Assembly (NCBI RefSeq): GCF_003573695.1
Contig: NC_039366.1
Coordinates: 163,002,770-163,066,769, forward strand
DNA length: 64,000 bases
Reading direction: 5' to 3'
Source of the DNA: Papaver somniferum
Lineage: Eukaryota > Streptophyta > Magnoliopsida > Ranunculales > Papaveraceae
Part shown: positions 46,257 to 57,017 of the stretch, piece by piece
Numbering within the stretch: the first letter of the stretch is position 1
How the letters are laid out: the number at the start of each line of letters is the position of its first letter
Made by a program: the position numbers and the translations under genes
Notes under the pieces: model-generated
What the model was told of the DNA's origin: nothing
The model's database searches: none
Seen by the model: the letters and a program-made list of their open reading frames with translations, nothing else

Positions 46257-47756
46257 CTATGGGTCTTCAAAACCAAAAAGAGCTGACAAAAGGAGACTGC
46301 CACAAGCCAGAGAGTGATAGTCTTCCTTAAACAGATGTGTCGACCCTAATCTCCTAAAATAATTAGGTTTAGTCTCAAAACTTAAAAATTGACACATTTT
46401 AAACTCATATGTTCCCACAATCGGTAGAAAAGTTTTTGGTGGGAAAACAAAATCGATCTTGGAATCATAGCCTGGGTAAACCACATCAACCAGAGGATGG
46501 GTTTCTAACGACTGAATTTCCTTATGGACACCATTAGATTCAGGAAAACGTGTATGAAGATAATCTTTTAGAATGGTCGAGGCATTGATGTCAAGTCCCA
46601 AGTGAGGGACCTTTTTAAGAGTTAAAGCACACGGAGAACGATAATCACCCCCAAACTTAGAGTTTTCGGCGTCTCTAGATAGACTGGTCACAATCTCCCT
46701 AATATCTAGGTCATCAGATTCCTGAAAATGGGTAATTGATTCTTCTAAGTCAGGTTCATCCTCACTAATCTCTACGAGTTCATCTAAGACTACTGTTTCC
46801 AAATCGTTCGACTCGAAAACAAAATTCTCAAGATAAACCGGTTCCTCTAAACCATCATCATATAAAGGATTATAAGAGAAAGTTTCTAATAAAATCTCAT
46901 TAACTAAGGTGTTAATCAAAGTTACTTCCTCCGATACATTAATAAGTTCATCAAATAATGTATTTTCTAATACTCTGTAGGCTAAAGGATCATGAACTAC
47001 ATCGTCTAAAACGGTGGTATCTCTAGTCAGATCCACATCCTTTTGAATAGGTGAATAATCATTAAAATTATTGGGATCTGAACCAGAAATAATATTATCA
47101 TTATGAAGCTCAAATGGAGTAACTAGTTCCGGATCACTATGCCTACAAATGTATGATTCTTCATCAATATTATCTTCATCATAATAATCATGAACCTCAT
47201 CTAAAGTAGTGTATTTTATTCTAATCTCGTCCTCTAGATTGGGCAAATATGCACTATTGATATCAAGGGTAGAATTGGAAACACTATTTTGGAAATTTAG
47301 ATTATTTCGAGCAGCATTAGCTAACTGTTCATTTTCTGCCTCTAAACGTGCTTGAATTTCACTGAGCGTAACACTTATACGTTCACAAGTCTCATTGAAT
47401 ATCTTAGACCGTTGTGTACTCTCTTCTCTTGAACTAACTGCACGTTCATACTCCCTTCGAACTTGTTGGTAGGTTTCTTCTAGAGATTGAACAGGTTTAG
47501 AAATGTCATAATCAGGACTAGTTTTTAAGTAATTTTCCAAAAACGCATGACTAGTACTATAATATTCCTGATTTTCTTGCTCGTAAGACCAATTCGTGTG
47601 TGGATAGTAATTGGGATCACTATGGTATGAACCATAACCTTGAAAAGGTTGGCGTTCCCAACTACTATTCCCACCATGGTCATAAAACTGATGATGTCCA
47701 TATTCAAATTCAGGTCGATACTCATTGTATTGGCTTCTATCATACCAGTTCGACAT
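46257..47756 (-). CDS. A6 protein (500 aa) with shared acidic C-terminal region
   Basis: One intact frame. I choose the ATG at 47754-47756 (MSNWYDRSQYNEYRPEF) over an in-frame ATG at 47837, because the text upstream is homologous to untranslated leader in int2. The N-terminal ~80 residues are Tyr/Asn/Gln/His-rich (prion-like composition, PNYYPHTNWSYEQENQEYY). A coiled coil follows (EETYQQVRREYERAVSSR to LEAENEQLAN), then a long acidic region. The C-terminal third aligns with the C-terminus of the 34586-37837 protein: IREIVTSLSRD and NSKFGG, an LGL(D/E) block, and SALFGFEDP against VAVLFGLMDP. No enzyme domain is seen. The function is unknown, possibly structural or mobilisation-related. Confidence 0.75.
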   Translation of the reverse strand: MSNWYDRSQYNEYRPEFEYGHHQFYDHGGNSSWERQPFQGYGSYHSDPNYYPHTNWSYEQENQEYYSTSHAFLENYLKTSPDYDISKPVQSLEETYQQVRREYERAVSSREESTQRSKIFNETCERISVTLSEIQARLEAENEQLANAARNNLNFQNSVSNSTLDINSAYLPNLEDEIRIKYTTLDEVHDYYDEDNIDEESYICRHSDPELVTPFELHNDNIISGSDPNNFNDYSPIQKDVDLTRDTTVLDDVVHDPLAYRVLENTLFDELINVSEEVTLINTLVNEILLETFSYNPLYDDGLEEPVYLENFVFESNDLETVVLDELVEISEDEPDLEESITHFQESDDLDIREIVTSLSRDAENSKFGGDYRSPCALTLKKVPHLGLDINASTILKDYLHTRFPESNGVHKEIQSLETHPLVDVVYPGYDSKIDFVFPPKTFLPIVGTYEFKMCQFLSFETKPNYFRRLGSTHLFKEDYHSLACGSLLLSALFGFEDP

Positions 47757-48871
47757 TCTTAATTGCAAGGGAATTCTACACAACCAAAAACAAGGCCGAC
47801 TCGACTCCACCAAAACAAACCTAAAGATTTCTAGCAAATAAAAAGCATGATGGCTTCACTTAGATTGTTTCTAGACTTGCTTCTATCTCTCGAAGGGAAA
47901 TTCGTTACAGTTTGAGCAAACCCCTCTGGAATCAATCCGAGCTAATGTGAGGAAACTTGAGGCGAGGGAAGCTCAATGGAGCTTTGATACCCAAGGCCTC
48001 ACCGGCGTTACAAGGCGGTTCATTTAAACTCACAATAACCTTCTTGAACTTTGAGGTATGCTTAAGAAAGTAACCAATATCCTTCGAAATTTTTTCCTAA
48101 TAAGCGTGTTACCCTATCGGTCTCGTTCTAGTCAAGTTTTAAGCTTGGGTTCACGTTAGGTTTCGTTTTCCTAAGGCGGGCAAGAAGGGAGCGGTGATGA
48201 AATCCGAACCCTTATCTTGTATTGGACAGGCCTTGCCCTTTACTAGGAATTTAAAAACAGTCCAAATTTGTCCTCAATCAATGAATCACCTTAAGGAATA
48301 CAGTAACTCGCTTACAGAAGATTCGCGAGTGTTTCGATGGACTTACCTCCCGTACCAGATGGGGGATGAACCGTTGAAGTCGACTCGGGCCACGACTCCT
48401 ATGTCATGTACGAACCCGAGGGGCCGAGACGATATAGTAATCGTCGTCCTTCCCTGCACACAGTTTATATATAATTATTTTTTTTTAATTAATAATACCC
48501 TTCAGTAGGGTATGAAAAATAATGTCCCAAAATTTAAATTCCAAAGTCCATAAAAAAAGTGCAAAAGAAAAAAATATAGTCTAAGAAAAATAAAAAGTCT
48601 AAAAAAATAAAAAAAATAAAAAATAAAATACAAATATCTCTCTCTTTTTTTCTCTCTTTTATTTATCAAAATAAAAAAAAAATAAAAAATCTTCTTCTTT
48701 CGCCCCTTTCGCTTTGCCTTTTACTCCAGTCTTTAAGTATTCACCAAAAATTTTGGCAAAATTTTCTTTCACTCCAACTTCCAAAATCTGAAAGAAAAAG
48801 ACAAAAAACCCAGAAACGTAAAGAAGAACAAATATAATTAAAAATAAATAAAAATAAATCTATACACAAGT
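47757..48871 (-). other. 5' leader of A6
   Basis: Homologous to the int2 leader with the blocks in the same order; AT-rich next to the PBS. No gene. Confidence 0.6.
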
Positions 48872-48889
48872 CCGCGTCGGCGGCGCCAT
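48872..48889 (-). promoter_or_regulatory. PBS of A6
   Basis: On minus, TGGCGCCGCCGACGCGGA, three bases from the LTR; identical to the int2 PBS and different from int1. Confidence 0.65.
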
Positions 48890-48892
48890 TTT

Positions 48893-50378
48893 TGTTGTAG
48901 TATTAATTTTGCGGTAAATAAGAATTCGTTGCTCGGACTTGAAAATATTTTTAAAACAAAAATATATACACAATATTTGTCACAGGATCAAGAGACACTA
49001 GGACACAGGATTCCACCATTAATCATTCACACAATTCATATATTTATTTGCAACAATTATAGCTCAAATCATAAGGACTCTCATTATTGCCAAGGTAGAT
49101 TTTTAGAATATTTATTGTATATCACTAGCATGACGCATCAAAAGCACTACGACCAAGCATACATCATCATACGATATCACAACCAATTAAGAAAAATCAT
49201 AAATCGATTAATAAAAAGTGCAAGTAGTCAATAAAAGAATTAATATAATTATCATATGTGTAAAGAACGGCTTCCTCCATCATCCCAGTGTTGGGGTTTA
49301 GCTAATCATAATAATCATGTTCTCAAAATATATATTTGATGCTCAAAGTATGATTAAAAGAGTCAAAAGTTATAAAACAGTGGTTCTGAGACTCAGAAAA
49401 CACGTCCAGAAAGAAACGATACCAGAAAACTGCAGCTAAACTGCTACACTTCTCCATTGCTGCTGGAACTATTGAAGAACGATGGTCTTTAGCCGTCCGT
49501 TCTTCGTGTTCTTGAGCTCCTCCTTCTTCTTCAGCAGTAGCAGGTGAACAATCCTGCAAGTCCCGATTTCTCGCTCCTCTCGGCTCTGGCTCGACCCCAA
49601 ACTCTTGATCACCTTAACAGACTTCCTAGTATCCTATTTATACATCACCAACCCCTGTAATCCTCACAATAACTCCAAGAAATACCCATTAATGGTTTTT
49701 ATTCACCAGAATATTTTCTTTCCCTGTTCACCTTTCACGCGTCTTCTGTTGATTCTCCCGTGTATTTTGTTGCTCATGCATGCTCCAAATCTCCTAAATA
49801 TTGAGTAAAGCTCGTCCAGGAACATGCCAATCTTCCAAAGATAGCTTAAAAATCCCGAGAATCACTCTCAAAATATTCTTCCCTGTTTTGCTCTGTTTTA
49901 TCTCCCACGGATTCCTTGGCCCAATTTTCTCGATTAAAACAGCTGCACCAGGCCTGTTAAGACATATTAGGTCCATACCAATCATTTCCAGCAATTGAAT
50001 CTTCCAAAAACACGTCCAACAATCGGGTTGAAATTCATGCAGACGTGTTTGAGAAGTTCCCGCCAATTTTTCTTTTAAATCGTGAAGGTGGTGTCCCCCT
50101 TAGCAAACAGTGGTGTCCCCTTAGCAATTCTTTCGGGATATTTTCCGCACTTTTTTGGGGTTCCTCCGGGACATTTCCAGGGTACTTCCGGCACACCTCT
50201 GGGGTACTTCCGGTACGCTATCAACGGAGCTCCAAACGCCGCATTTTTAACCAATTTCGCCGCAAGGGATTATTTCTCTAAAAACACCTATAAATAAATA
50301 AAACACCATATAAGTACAAAAATGGGCACTAACAGTATATACAAATGAGATATATTAGACACATAAATGCGTCTATCA
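48893..50378 (-). repeat. 5' LTR of A6 (1486 bp)
   Basis: Pairs with 43503-44989. TATAAATA on minus at 49635-49642. Ends ATGCGTCTATCA, then the TSD GTAGC. Confidence 0.9.
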
Positions 50379-50389
50379 GTAGCGTCCAG

Positions 50390-51336
50390 GTAATTTATTT
50401 ATTTTTTTACTTTTGCTGGCTGATTTCATGAGTTGTTCATGCCTCCATCATGTTAAAATTCTATACATGTGTATATGTTGACGTGAGCTTTGTAGAAAAA
50501 CCCTTGTTTTATCAAACGTATGTTCGTTCGATCGTTAGTTTTGAAAACTAATAAAAAACCCTGATTTATGAGAGATTTTTTTTTATATATATGGACTTAG
50601 GTCCAGTGATAAAACTTAATGTATGAGCTTTCATGTGAACCAAGATTTTACCTTAATAGATGTGAGCTTTCACAAAACCGAAATAAACCCCGTTTTAGAA
50701 GACGACGCTCATTCGAGGAAAATAGATATATATTTTTATGTATGTGAACTTATGTCCAGTGATAAAACTTTATTTATGAGATTTCATGAAAATTAGTATT
50801 TTATCACAATAGGTGTGAGCTTTCACAAAACTAGCATAAACCTTCGTTTTTAATAAAATGCTAATACGAAGGAAAATAGATTTTTTTTATATATATGTAG
50901 CCGTGACATATTTTATGTGAAACATGATGACATATTTTATTCACATGTATTTGTTCTTATCAGATAAATTCTATAAATCTATATGAACAAATTGCATTAA
51001 TTATTTTTTTGTAAAATCAAGACATGGGTTTTGAGTAACTTTTAAACTATACAACTTATTTGTGATGAAGTCATGTCTTATTGTAAATATCATAGTTCAG
51101 TTGTGCGAATGTTCACATTATGAAAATTATGTATATGATTTTATGAGAAAATCATTTTTTATGCACTAATGAAGCGTTGTTCGTTATTGCAGATTTCAAG
51201 GAACGAATTGATTTCGTGTGTTAACTCTTGTATTGCAACCACTATTGTTAGTGAAATTGAAAGAGGTAAGATTCAAGAATTACCATTTTGTGGATGAATT
51301 TATCTGCATGTCGATAACTCATGCTCCTGCTTTCAG
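50390..51336 (+). other. introns and small exon of the T5 antisense gene
   Basis: Likely intron 50390-51192, a small exon about 51193-51265 and an intron to 51336 (acceptor CTCCTGCTTTCAG). The first intron contains a roughly 160-bp tandem duplication (about 50592-50900, phrase GTCCAGTGATAAAACTT twice). Confidence 0.45.
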
Positions 51337-51866
51337 AAAATGCCGGCTTCCAGCGGTCGTAGTTATTCCTCCGGTTCTGACAAAGATCCCAAAGCTCACA
51401 TAGATAAGCCGAGAGACAAGGTAATTCGCGATGAGGGAGCAAAGACCAGCATACACTCGAATGAGCGGAGAGTTACTTTCGCTGAACTCATGAAAAGAAA
51501 ATCCGAAGACGATGAGAAAGATGTCGTCAGCGCACAAAGGATCGAATCCGGCGCAAAATACAGATAGCTGAGGAAAAACGCCAATTCTTGGACGGGGTAC
51601 CCTATGATTCTGATGGTGATGCTTCCGAAGAAGAAACCGTCTGGGGTTTGCCTGATCAGTGTGCCAGAGAATTCGAAAGTCCCATGAACATTGCAGCTGA
51701 AGCGGAAGAAGATTCAGATTCAGATGATGATTTTTATGCTCATCCAGACGTCACCAATAGTCATGACAGTGATTCCGAAGAAGAGGATTTCGAGAAGGAT
51801 AGTGATGAAAACTCTGAGAAAGACAGTGATGACGAATCTGACAACTCAGATGGATCTGACGAGTAG
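51337..51866 (+). pseudogene. T5 antisense gene 1: acidic protein, shortened
   Basis: ATG at 51340 opens MPASSGRSYSSGSDKDPKAH. The frame must shift once near 51550-51570 to join (K)IQIAEEKRQFLDGVPYDSDG and the acidic tail (EAEEDSDSDDDFYAHPDV, then a Ser/Asp/Glu run) ending TAG at 51864-51866. The domain and coiled coil of the T1 and T3 antisense genes are absent, so a large internal deletion is likely. Start and acidic end resemble the termini of that gene class. Confidence 0.5.
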
Positions 51867-52371
51867 CTTTACTTTCGATCTCTTTTATATTTTTTAGTAT
51901 TTGAATACTCTAAATCTTCGTAGTAGATGTCTTCATTCGAACAACTTTATTGAAGTGTTTAGGTCTTCCTTTTGAACGAGAGATTTTATTAATGAAAGTT
52001 CTTCTTGATTGAATTAAGCAAACCGAGCCACTCTTCATGCCGAACTCATTGTAATCTTTCTTAACCCTTGTGGTTCTTCATCTTATGAAAATATCCAAAC
52101 ATAAGATGTATAGTACATGGGTCCGTGTGACTTGTCGATCACAATTAACCTTGGTCAGTCCCCAGTGCACTATTTTACTTCCGCATCTCCAGTTTGACTT
52201 TGTTCAAGACTTAGGGTTTCAGTAAAACTCGTAACTAAATCGGAGATAAGTGCCTGCCATATCTTGTATATATCTTTGTAAATTTAGGGCATATCAGTTG
52301 CGCCAATATTTCCTCCATTCCTAAGTTAGTTTCATCACAGAAGAAATTCTGATCATCATACCTCTCATATC
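51867..52371. other. intergenic stretch between two antisense genes of T5
   Basis: No frame supported. TATATATC near 52266-52273 lies about 100 bp upstream of the next ATG and may be its TATA box. Confidence 0.35.
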
Positions 52372-53223
52372 ATGTCTGCTGATAATACTTCTTCTCAAAA
52401 CGTACTTCAGTCGAAACATGGAGTAGAAGCGCCCATCTTGGTAAGTTGCACATCTTTTCCATCTCGTTCAGTTGAGGTTACTGATCGCAGAAGATGATTT
52501 GTTGCAGGATAACCAGAAGAATCTTTCTTCTCACAATTCAAGGCCCAAGCGGATTTTCGTGTCGTTGTTGATGCTAGAAGGAGAAGGAGTGGAAAGTCCG
52601 TGACTGTGGTCGAGGTTGAAGACAGTGGCAATCGAGCATGTGAAGATTCTGCAGAATCCGTGGAGACAGAAGACAGTGTTCACGCCTGTGAATACCCGAC
52701 GGCTGGACTCTCGTTTGAAGCTCTATTGGTTAACACTTTCCCAGACAATAGGATGGTTGGTGGATTTGTCATTCCCAAGTGCCATGCACCTCTGTATACC
52801 AAAATCTGGAAAAAGTACGGGCATATTTCTACTACGGAAGTGTGGAAAGGTTTCCTACCCACTCTCTTGACTACAGTTGCAGGGCTGCTACCAATCATTG
52901 AAGAAATGAACCAAATGCACCTGCGAGACGTCAAGAATCAGGAACTGTACAAGTGGGATGAGATGATTTCTAATTGTGAGATATTGCGATTCAATGTGAG
53001 CTGGCTTCGCCGTCGTCTTGAGATAATTAAGATCCATAAGGCGGCGGAGGCTGCTGATGCGATTTCCATGACCACTGCTTTACTGGAGGAGGAAAAGGTA
53101 ATAGCTTTGGAGTCGGAGATTGAGAAGGCGGTTGAGGCTTTGAAGGCAAAGACTAGGATCTTCCAGAAGAAACTCGACAGGGTTTCCTATAGGGATTATC
53201 CATTGCTGGATGGTTTGCTCTGA
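52372..53223 (+). pseudogene. T5 antisense gene 2: helical domain protein
   Basis: Exon 1 52372-52440 (MSADNTSSQNVLQSKHGVEA, then PIL) is followed by an intron (GTAAGT...TTGCAG, 52441-52507) and exon 2 to TGA at 53221-53223. A one-base shift near 52562 is needed to join the halves (VVDARRRRSGKSVTVVEVED). The body has GGFVIPKCHAPLYTKIWKKY, GHISTTEVWKGFLPTLLTTV, a W-D-E-M-I segment and FNVSWLRRRLEIIK, then a coiled coil. The pattern (GF-x-V, I-x-K-Y-x-H-I, F-x-V-x-WL-x-x-x-LE) recalls the C-terminal helical domain of plant MATH/coiled-coil (RTM3-like) proteins. This is a tentative, motif-level resemblance. It lies convergent with the T5 integrase. Confidence 0.45.
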
Positions 53224-53402
53224 GTGAATATTCAGGAGAGTTGTAATGTAGGTTTCTGACAAGGTAGAATAATCTGATAGCATGAGGAGTTTTTTTCAAT
53301 TGATGATTATTTGATGAACGAATGAGCATCTTGCATGCTCTTTGAAAAAAACAAATTACATTTGAAATGTATTTGAAATAAAGGTTAATTATCTGCTGTT
53401 GA

Positions 53403-54910
53403 TCAAGCGTAATAATCTTTGAGCCATTTGTCGTTGATAATATTTCCTTCCTTCCCTCCATTGAGTGCTAAAATTTTGTAGTATCCACTAGACACCGCTT
53501 TGATGATAACATACGACCCTTCCCATTTCGGAGAGAATTTGGGAGCATACATGTCTTGTTGAATGTGCTTTGCTGTCTTTAATACCAAATCTCCTACTTG
53601 AAAAGTTCGGGGTTTTACCATTTTGTTGTAAGCCCTGGATACCCTCTGTTTATAAAGCCTCCACTTACTTTTCTACTTTAGCTCTCCTTGATTCAAGCAT
53701 GTCTAGTTCAGCAACTCTTGACTTGGACACTTCAGCTTCATCCCATTGTATTCCGCTAGCCGCTGCAATCCTTGCTGAAGGAATTTTTATCTCGGCTGGG
53801 AGTATACCATCAGCCCCATAGACGAGCGAATACGGTGACGTCCCAATTGAGATCCTTGGTGTCGTTCTGTAAGCCCACAAAACCATGGGAAGTTGCTCAT
53901 GCCACGATCGTGGATTGTCATGAATTGTTCGACTGATAATCCGGACCAAAGTTTTGTTGGTACTCTCCGCTCGGCCTTTTCCTTGGGGGTAGTATGGTGT
54001 GGAGAAGATCTGTTTAATCCCGTACTCCTTGAGTAATTGCTCGACATCTTGATTGGCGAAATGAGTCCCATTATCTGTGATGATATGTTTAGGGATGCCG
54101 AATCTACATATAATATGCTCCTTGATGAAGGCTGCAATAGTTACCCCTGTGGTAACTCTGAGCGGGATTGCTTCGACCCACTTAGTGAAATACTCAGTAG
54201 CTGTGATGATGTATTCATGCTGCTTTGAGGATGTTGGATTGATCTTCCCGATGATATCAAGTCCCAATCTATAGAAAGGCCATGGAGTATTCACAGAGTG
54301 TAATGGAAGACAAGGGGTATGAATGAGATTACCGTGAATCTGGCATTTATGGCACTTCTGAACGTATGCGGCTGCATCATCTTCCATAGTCGGCCAGTAG
54401 TATTTCTCGTGGATTTGGAGAAACAACTTCTTTTCCCATGATGTTCTCCTTCATGAGTTTCTTTCAGGACGGTCAGTATTTCATCTTCGGCTAGGCATCT
54501 CAACAAGTCTCCTCCAAAGCTTTTGCGATATAAGATTTCGTCAAGAAAAACAAATCACTTAGCTCTATGTATGAGTTTGATTGCATCTTTGTTTTCTGGT
54601 GGCGATTTGTTGTCTCGAAGATATTCGATGTAAGGCTGCCTCTAGTCCGCGGTGTGAAGGAGTGTTAGCACCTCCAAATGATGAGGAGGTGTCTGAAAAT
54701 TAGGAAAATCTCCCTGCAAAGTCCTCGACTGTGCTTCCATGGAAGGCCAATAGTACCCGAGTCTCTGGAGTCTTCTATAAAGTGTTATCACCAGCGTATG
54801 TCCGCACACTTCTTGATGCACACTTTCGAGTTTTTCTTTCGCTTCTTCATCACCCAGGCACCGTGATAGAGAGGCATCCGGGTTACGATGGTATAAGGCT
54901 CCATGAAGCA
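53403..54910 (-). pseudogene. T5 integrase region
   Basis: It follows the second RNase H. An HHCC-like segment (about 54910-54640, VHQEVCGHTLVITLYRRLQR) and a second one (about 54506-54340) lie upstream of the core, separated by stops and shifts. The core (54426-53665) is well kept: CHKCQIHG, then D57 (GLDIIG), D118 (ITDNGTHF) and E154 (GKGRAESTNKT) with DD35E spacing, and LWAYRTTPRISIGTSPYSLV. The C-terminal domain (53621-53403) has FQVGDLVLK, FSPKWEGSYVI and ILALNGG, ending TAA/TGA-like at 53403. Confidence 0.8.
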
Positions 54911-54926
54911 AGAAGAAGTTCTTCAG

Positions 54927-57011
54927 TTATTTAAGGCTGATCGTCCCTTCTGTAATGGAGCTGCTCATTTCATGAATGATAGGTGCTCTCCAGTCATTTG
55001 CTTGAGCTTCTTCAGTTTGATTAAGCCACGTGGATGACACAGCTCGTCTTTGCACTATGATGGATTTCTCTGATCCTTCGAATTGCAACTTGGAGGAAAG
55101 AGTTGTTAAGCAATCAGCATGCCTATTGTTGGTTCGGCCAATATGGGTGATGGTCGCGTCGGCGAAATGAGTCATGAGTCACTGTGCTTCAGCCCTGAAT
55201 GGAGCAAGTGTTATCTCTTTGAGAGAGCACACCCCATTCATTTGATTGACTAGTAGTTTTGAATCTCCTCTGATCTCCAGATGCATTGCTCCTGCCTTTT
55301 TAGCTAAGGATAATCCTAGCAAGAAGGCCTCATACTCTGCTGAATTATTTGTACAGTGGAAATCCAGCTTGAATGAGTGTGAGAATACCTCTCCTGATGG
55401 CGAGACAAAGACTATGCCCGCTCCTCCAGTACCATTACTAGGAGTGGAGGATTCATCAAAGTACAACAACCATGTTTCTTCTTTAACGACTGAGATTCCT
55501 AGAAGTTCTTCTAGTACGTCATCTGATAATGTCGTGGAATCTTCTCCTGGGAACGCTGCTAGTAAATCTGCTACTGCTTGACCTTTGATTGCTTTTGGGG
55601 AAACACATACTATGTCGAATTCCGACATCTGAAGCAGCCACTTTCCAGGTCTTCCTATCAGAGCGGGCTTTGAGAGTAAAAACTTTATGGGATCAGCTTT
55701 GGATACAAGCATGAATCTTTGCATTGCATGAGATAACGTCAGGCATTCTCTTTCAGCTTTCGGGTATCTGAGTTGAGCATCCTTCATGGTTCGGCTGAAA
55801 TAGTAAATTGGATGATCGAATCCTTCTTCATCTTCTTGAGCCAGTAGTGCTCCAATAGCAACATCACTGGACGCTGTGTATAATATCAACGGTCGACCCT
55901 GCACTGGAGACCTCATGACTGCAGGTGATAAAAGTATTTGTTGTATTTTCTGAAATGCTTCCTGCTGAACATCCGTCCACGTGAAACTCGCTCCCTTCTT
56001 TAGCATAGGGGTGAACGAAGCAATAAATTGAGCCAATCCTGGTATGAAGCGTCTGATGTAATTCACCTTACCCATGAAAATCTGCAGTTCCTTCACAGTG
56101 CGTGGAGGAGGCATGGTGGAGATGGATTTCGCTTTGTTTGGATCGACTTTGATCCCTTCGGCAGTGACCAATAATCTCAGAAACTTTCCAGAAGAAACTC
56201 CAAAAGCGCATTTTAGAGGATTCATCTTCAACTTGTATTCTCTGCATCTTTCAAAGACTTGTCTCAGAACTTCTAGATGGGATGTTCGAGCTTTCGATTT
56301 CACCACGACATCGTCAACATAATCTTCTACTTGCTTGTGCTTCATATCATGAAATATTGTTGTCATGGCTCGTTGGTAGGTGGCGCCAGCATTCTTCAAC
56401 CCAAATGACATCACAGTGTAATGAAATATCCCAATGGGAGTGCGAAACGCGGTCTTGGCGGCATCATGTTCAAACATTTTGATTTGGTTGTACCCACTGT
56501 AACCATTCATGAATGAGAACATACCGTGGCCGCTGGTCGCATCAACGAGCATATCAATGTTGGGTAAAGGGAAGTCATCCTTCGGGCAGCATTTATTTAG
56601 GTTTCTGAAATCTACACAGCATCTGATTTGGCCATTTTTCTTCTTAACTGGGACGACATTAGCCAGCCAGGTTGGATGCTGAATAGGCTTGATAAATCCT
56701 GCTACCAGCAATTTTTGAATTTCAGCCTTGATTTGCTCCTCGACCTCATGCCTGAACTTCCTGGGTGGTTGTTTGACAGCCTTGGAGCCGAGAATGATAT
56801 GTAGACGGTGAGTGACTAGTTTGTCATCCAAGCCAGGCATTTCTTCATACGTCCAAGAAAATATATCCCGATACTCCTTCAGTAGCTCTACCAGACCTGC
56901 ACGCTCTTCCGGTGATAGCGCAGAACTGACCAATATCGGTCTTGGATCTTCCTCTGTGCCGATGTTAACCGTCTCAAGATCATCAGTGGTATAATTCGTG
57001 CCATCTTGCAA
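54927..57011 (-). pseudogene. T5 reverse transcriptase - RNase H - second RNase H
   Basis: A 610-codon open frame (57011-55179), then a continuation (55175-54927, NRHADCLTTLSSKL). RT shows VVPVKKKNGQIRCCVDFRNL, MSFGLKNAGATYQRAM and YVDD (231-234). Motif A reads FSFMNGYSGYNQI with Asn169 in place of the catalytic Asp (codon 56505-56507), so the enzyme should be inactive. RNase H 1 (about 345-470): FTWTDVQQEAFQ, DHPIYYFSRTMKDAQLRYPK. RNase H 2 (from about 510): LLYFDESSTPSNGTGGAGIV, NNSAEYEAFLLGL, IRGDSKLLVNQ. Two stops separate it from the protease-side frame at about 57013-57018. Confidence 0.9.
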
Positions 57012-57017
57012 CTATTA

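Larger units (their letters stand above)
43503..50378 (-). mobile_element. A6: non-autonomous Athila-like element
   Basis: A complete element: LTRs at 43503-44989 and 48893-50378 and a perfect 5-bp TSD GTAGC (43498-43502, 50379-50383). The interior carries a PBS, a leader, one long frame (47756-46257) and a 3' region with a PPT (minus strand, AAGTTTGGGGGTATT). It has no gag, protease, RT or integrase. It is inserted in the antisense gene of T5. Confidence 0.9.

Noticed and set aside
47757..47837. Upstream in-frame ATG of the A6 protein
   Set aside because: The segment is homologous to untranslated leader in int2, so the start at 47756 is preferred.
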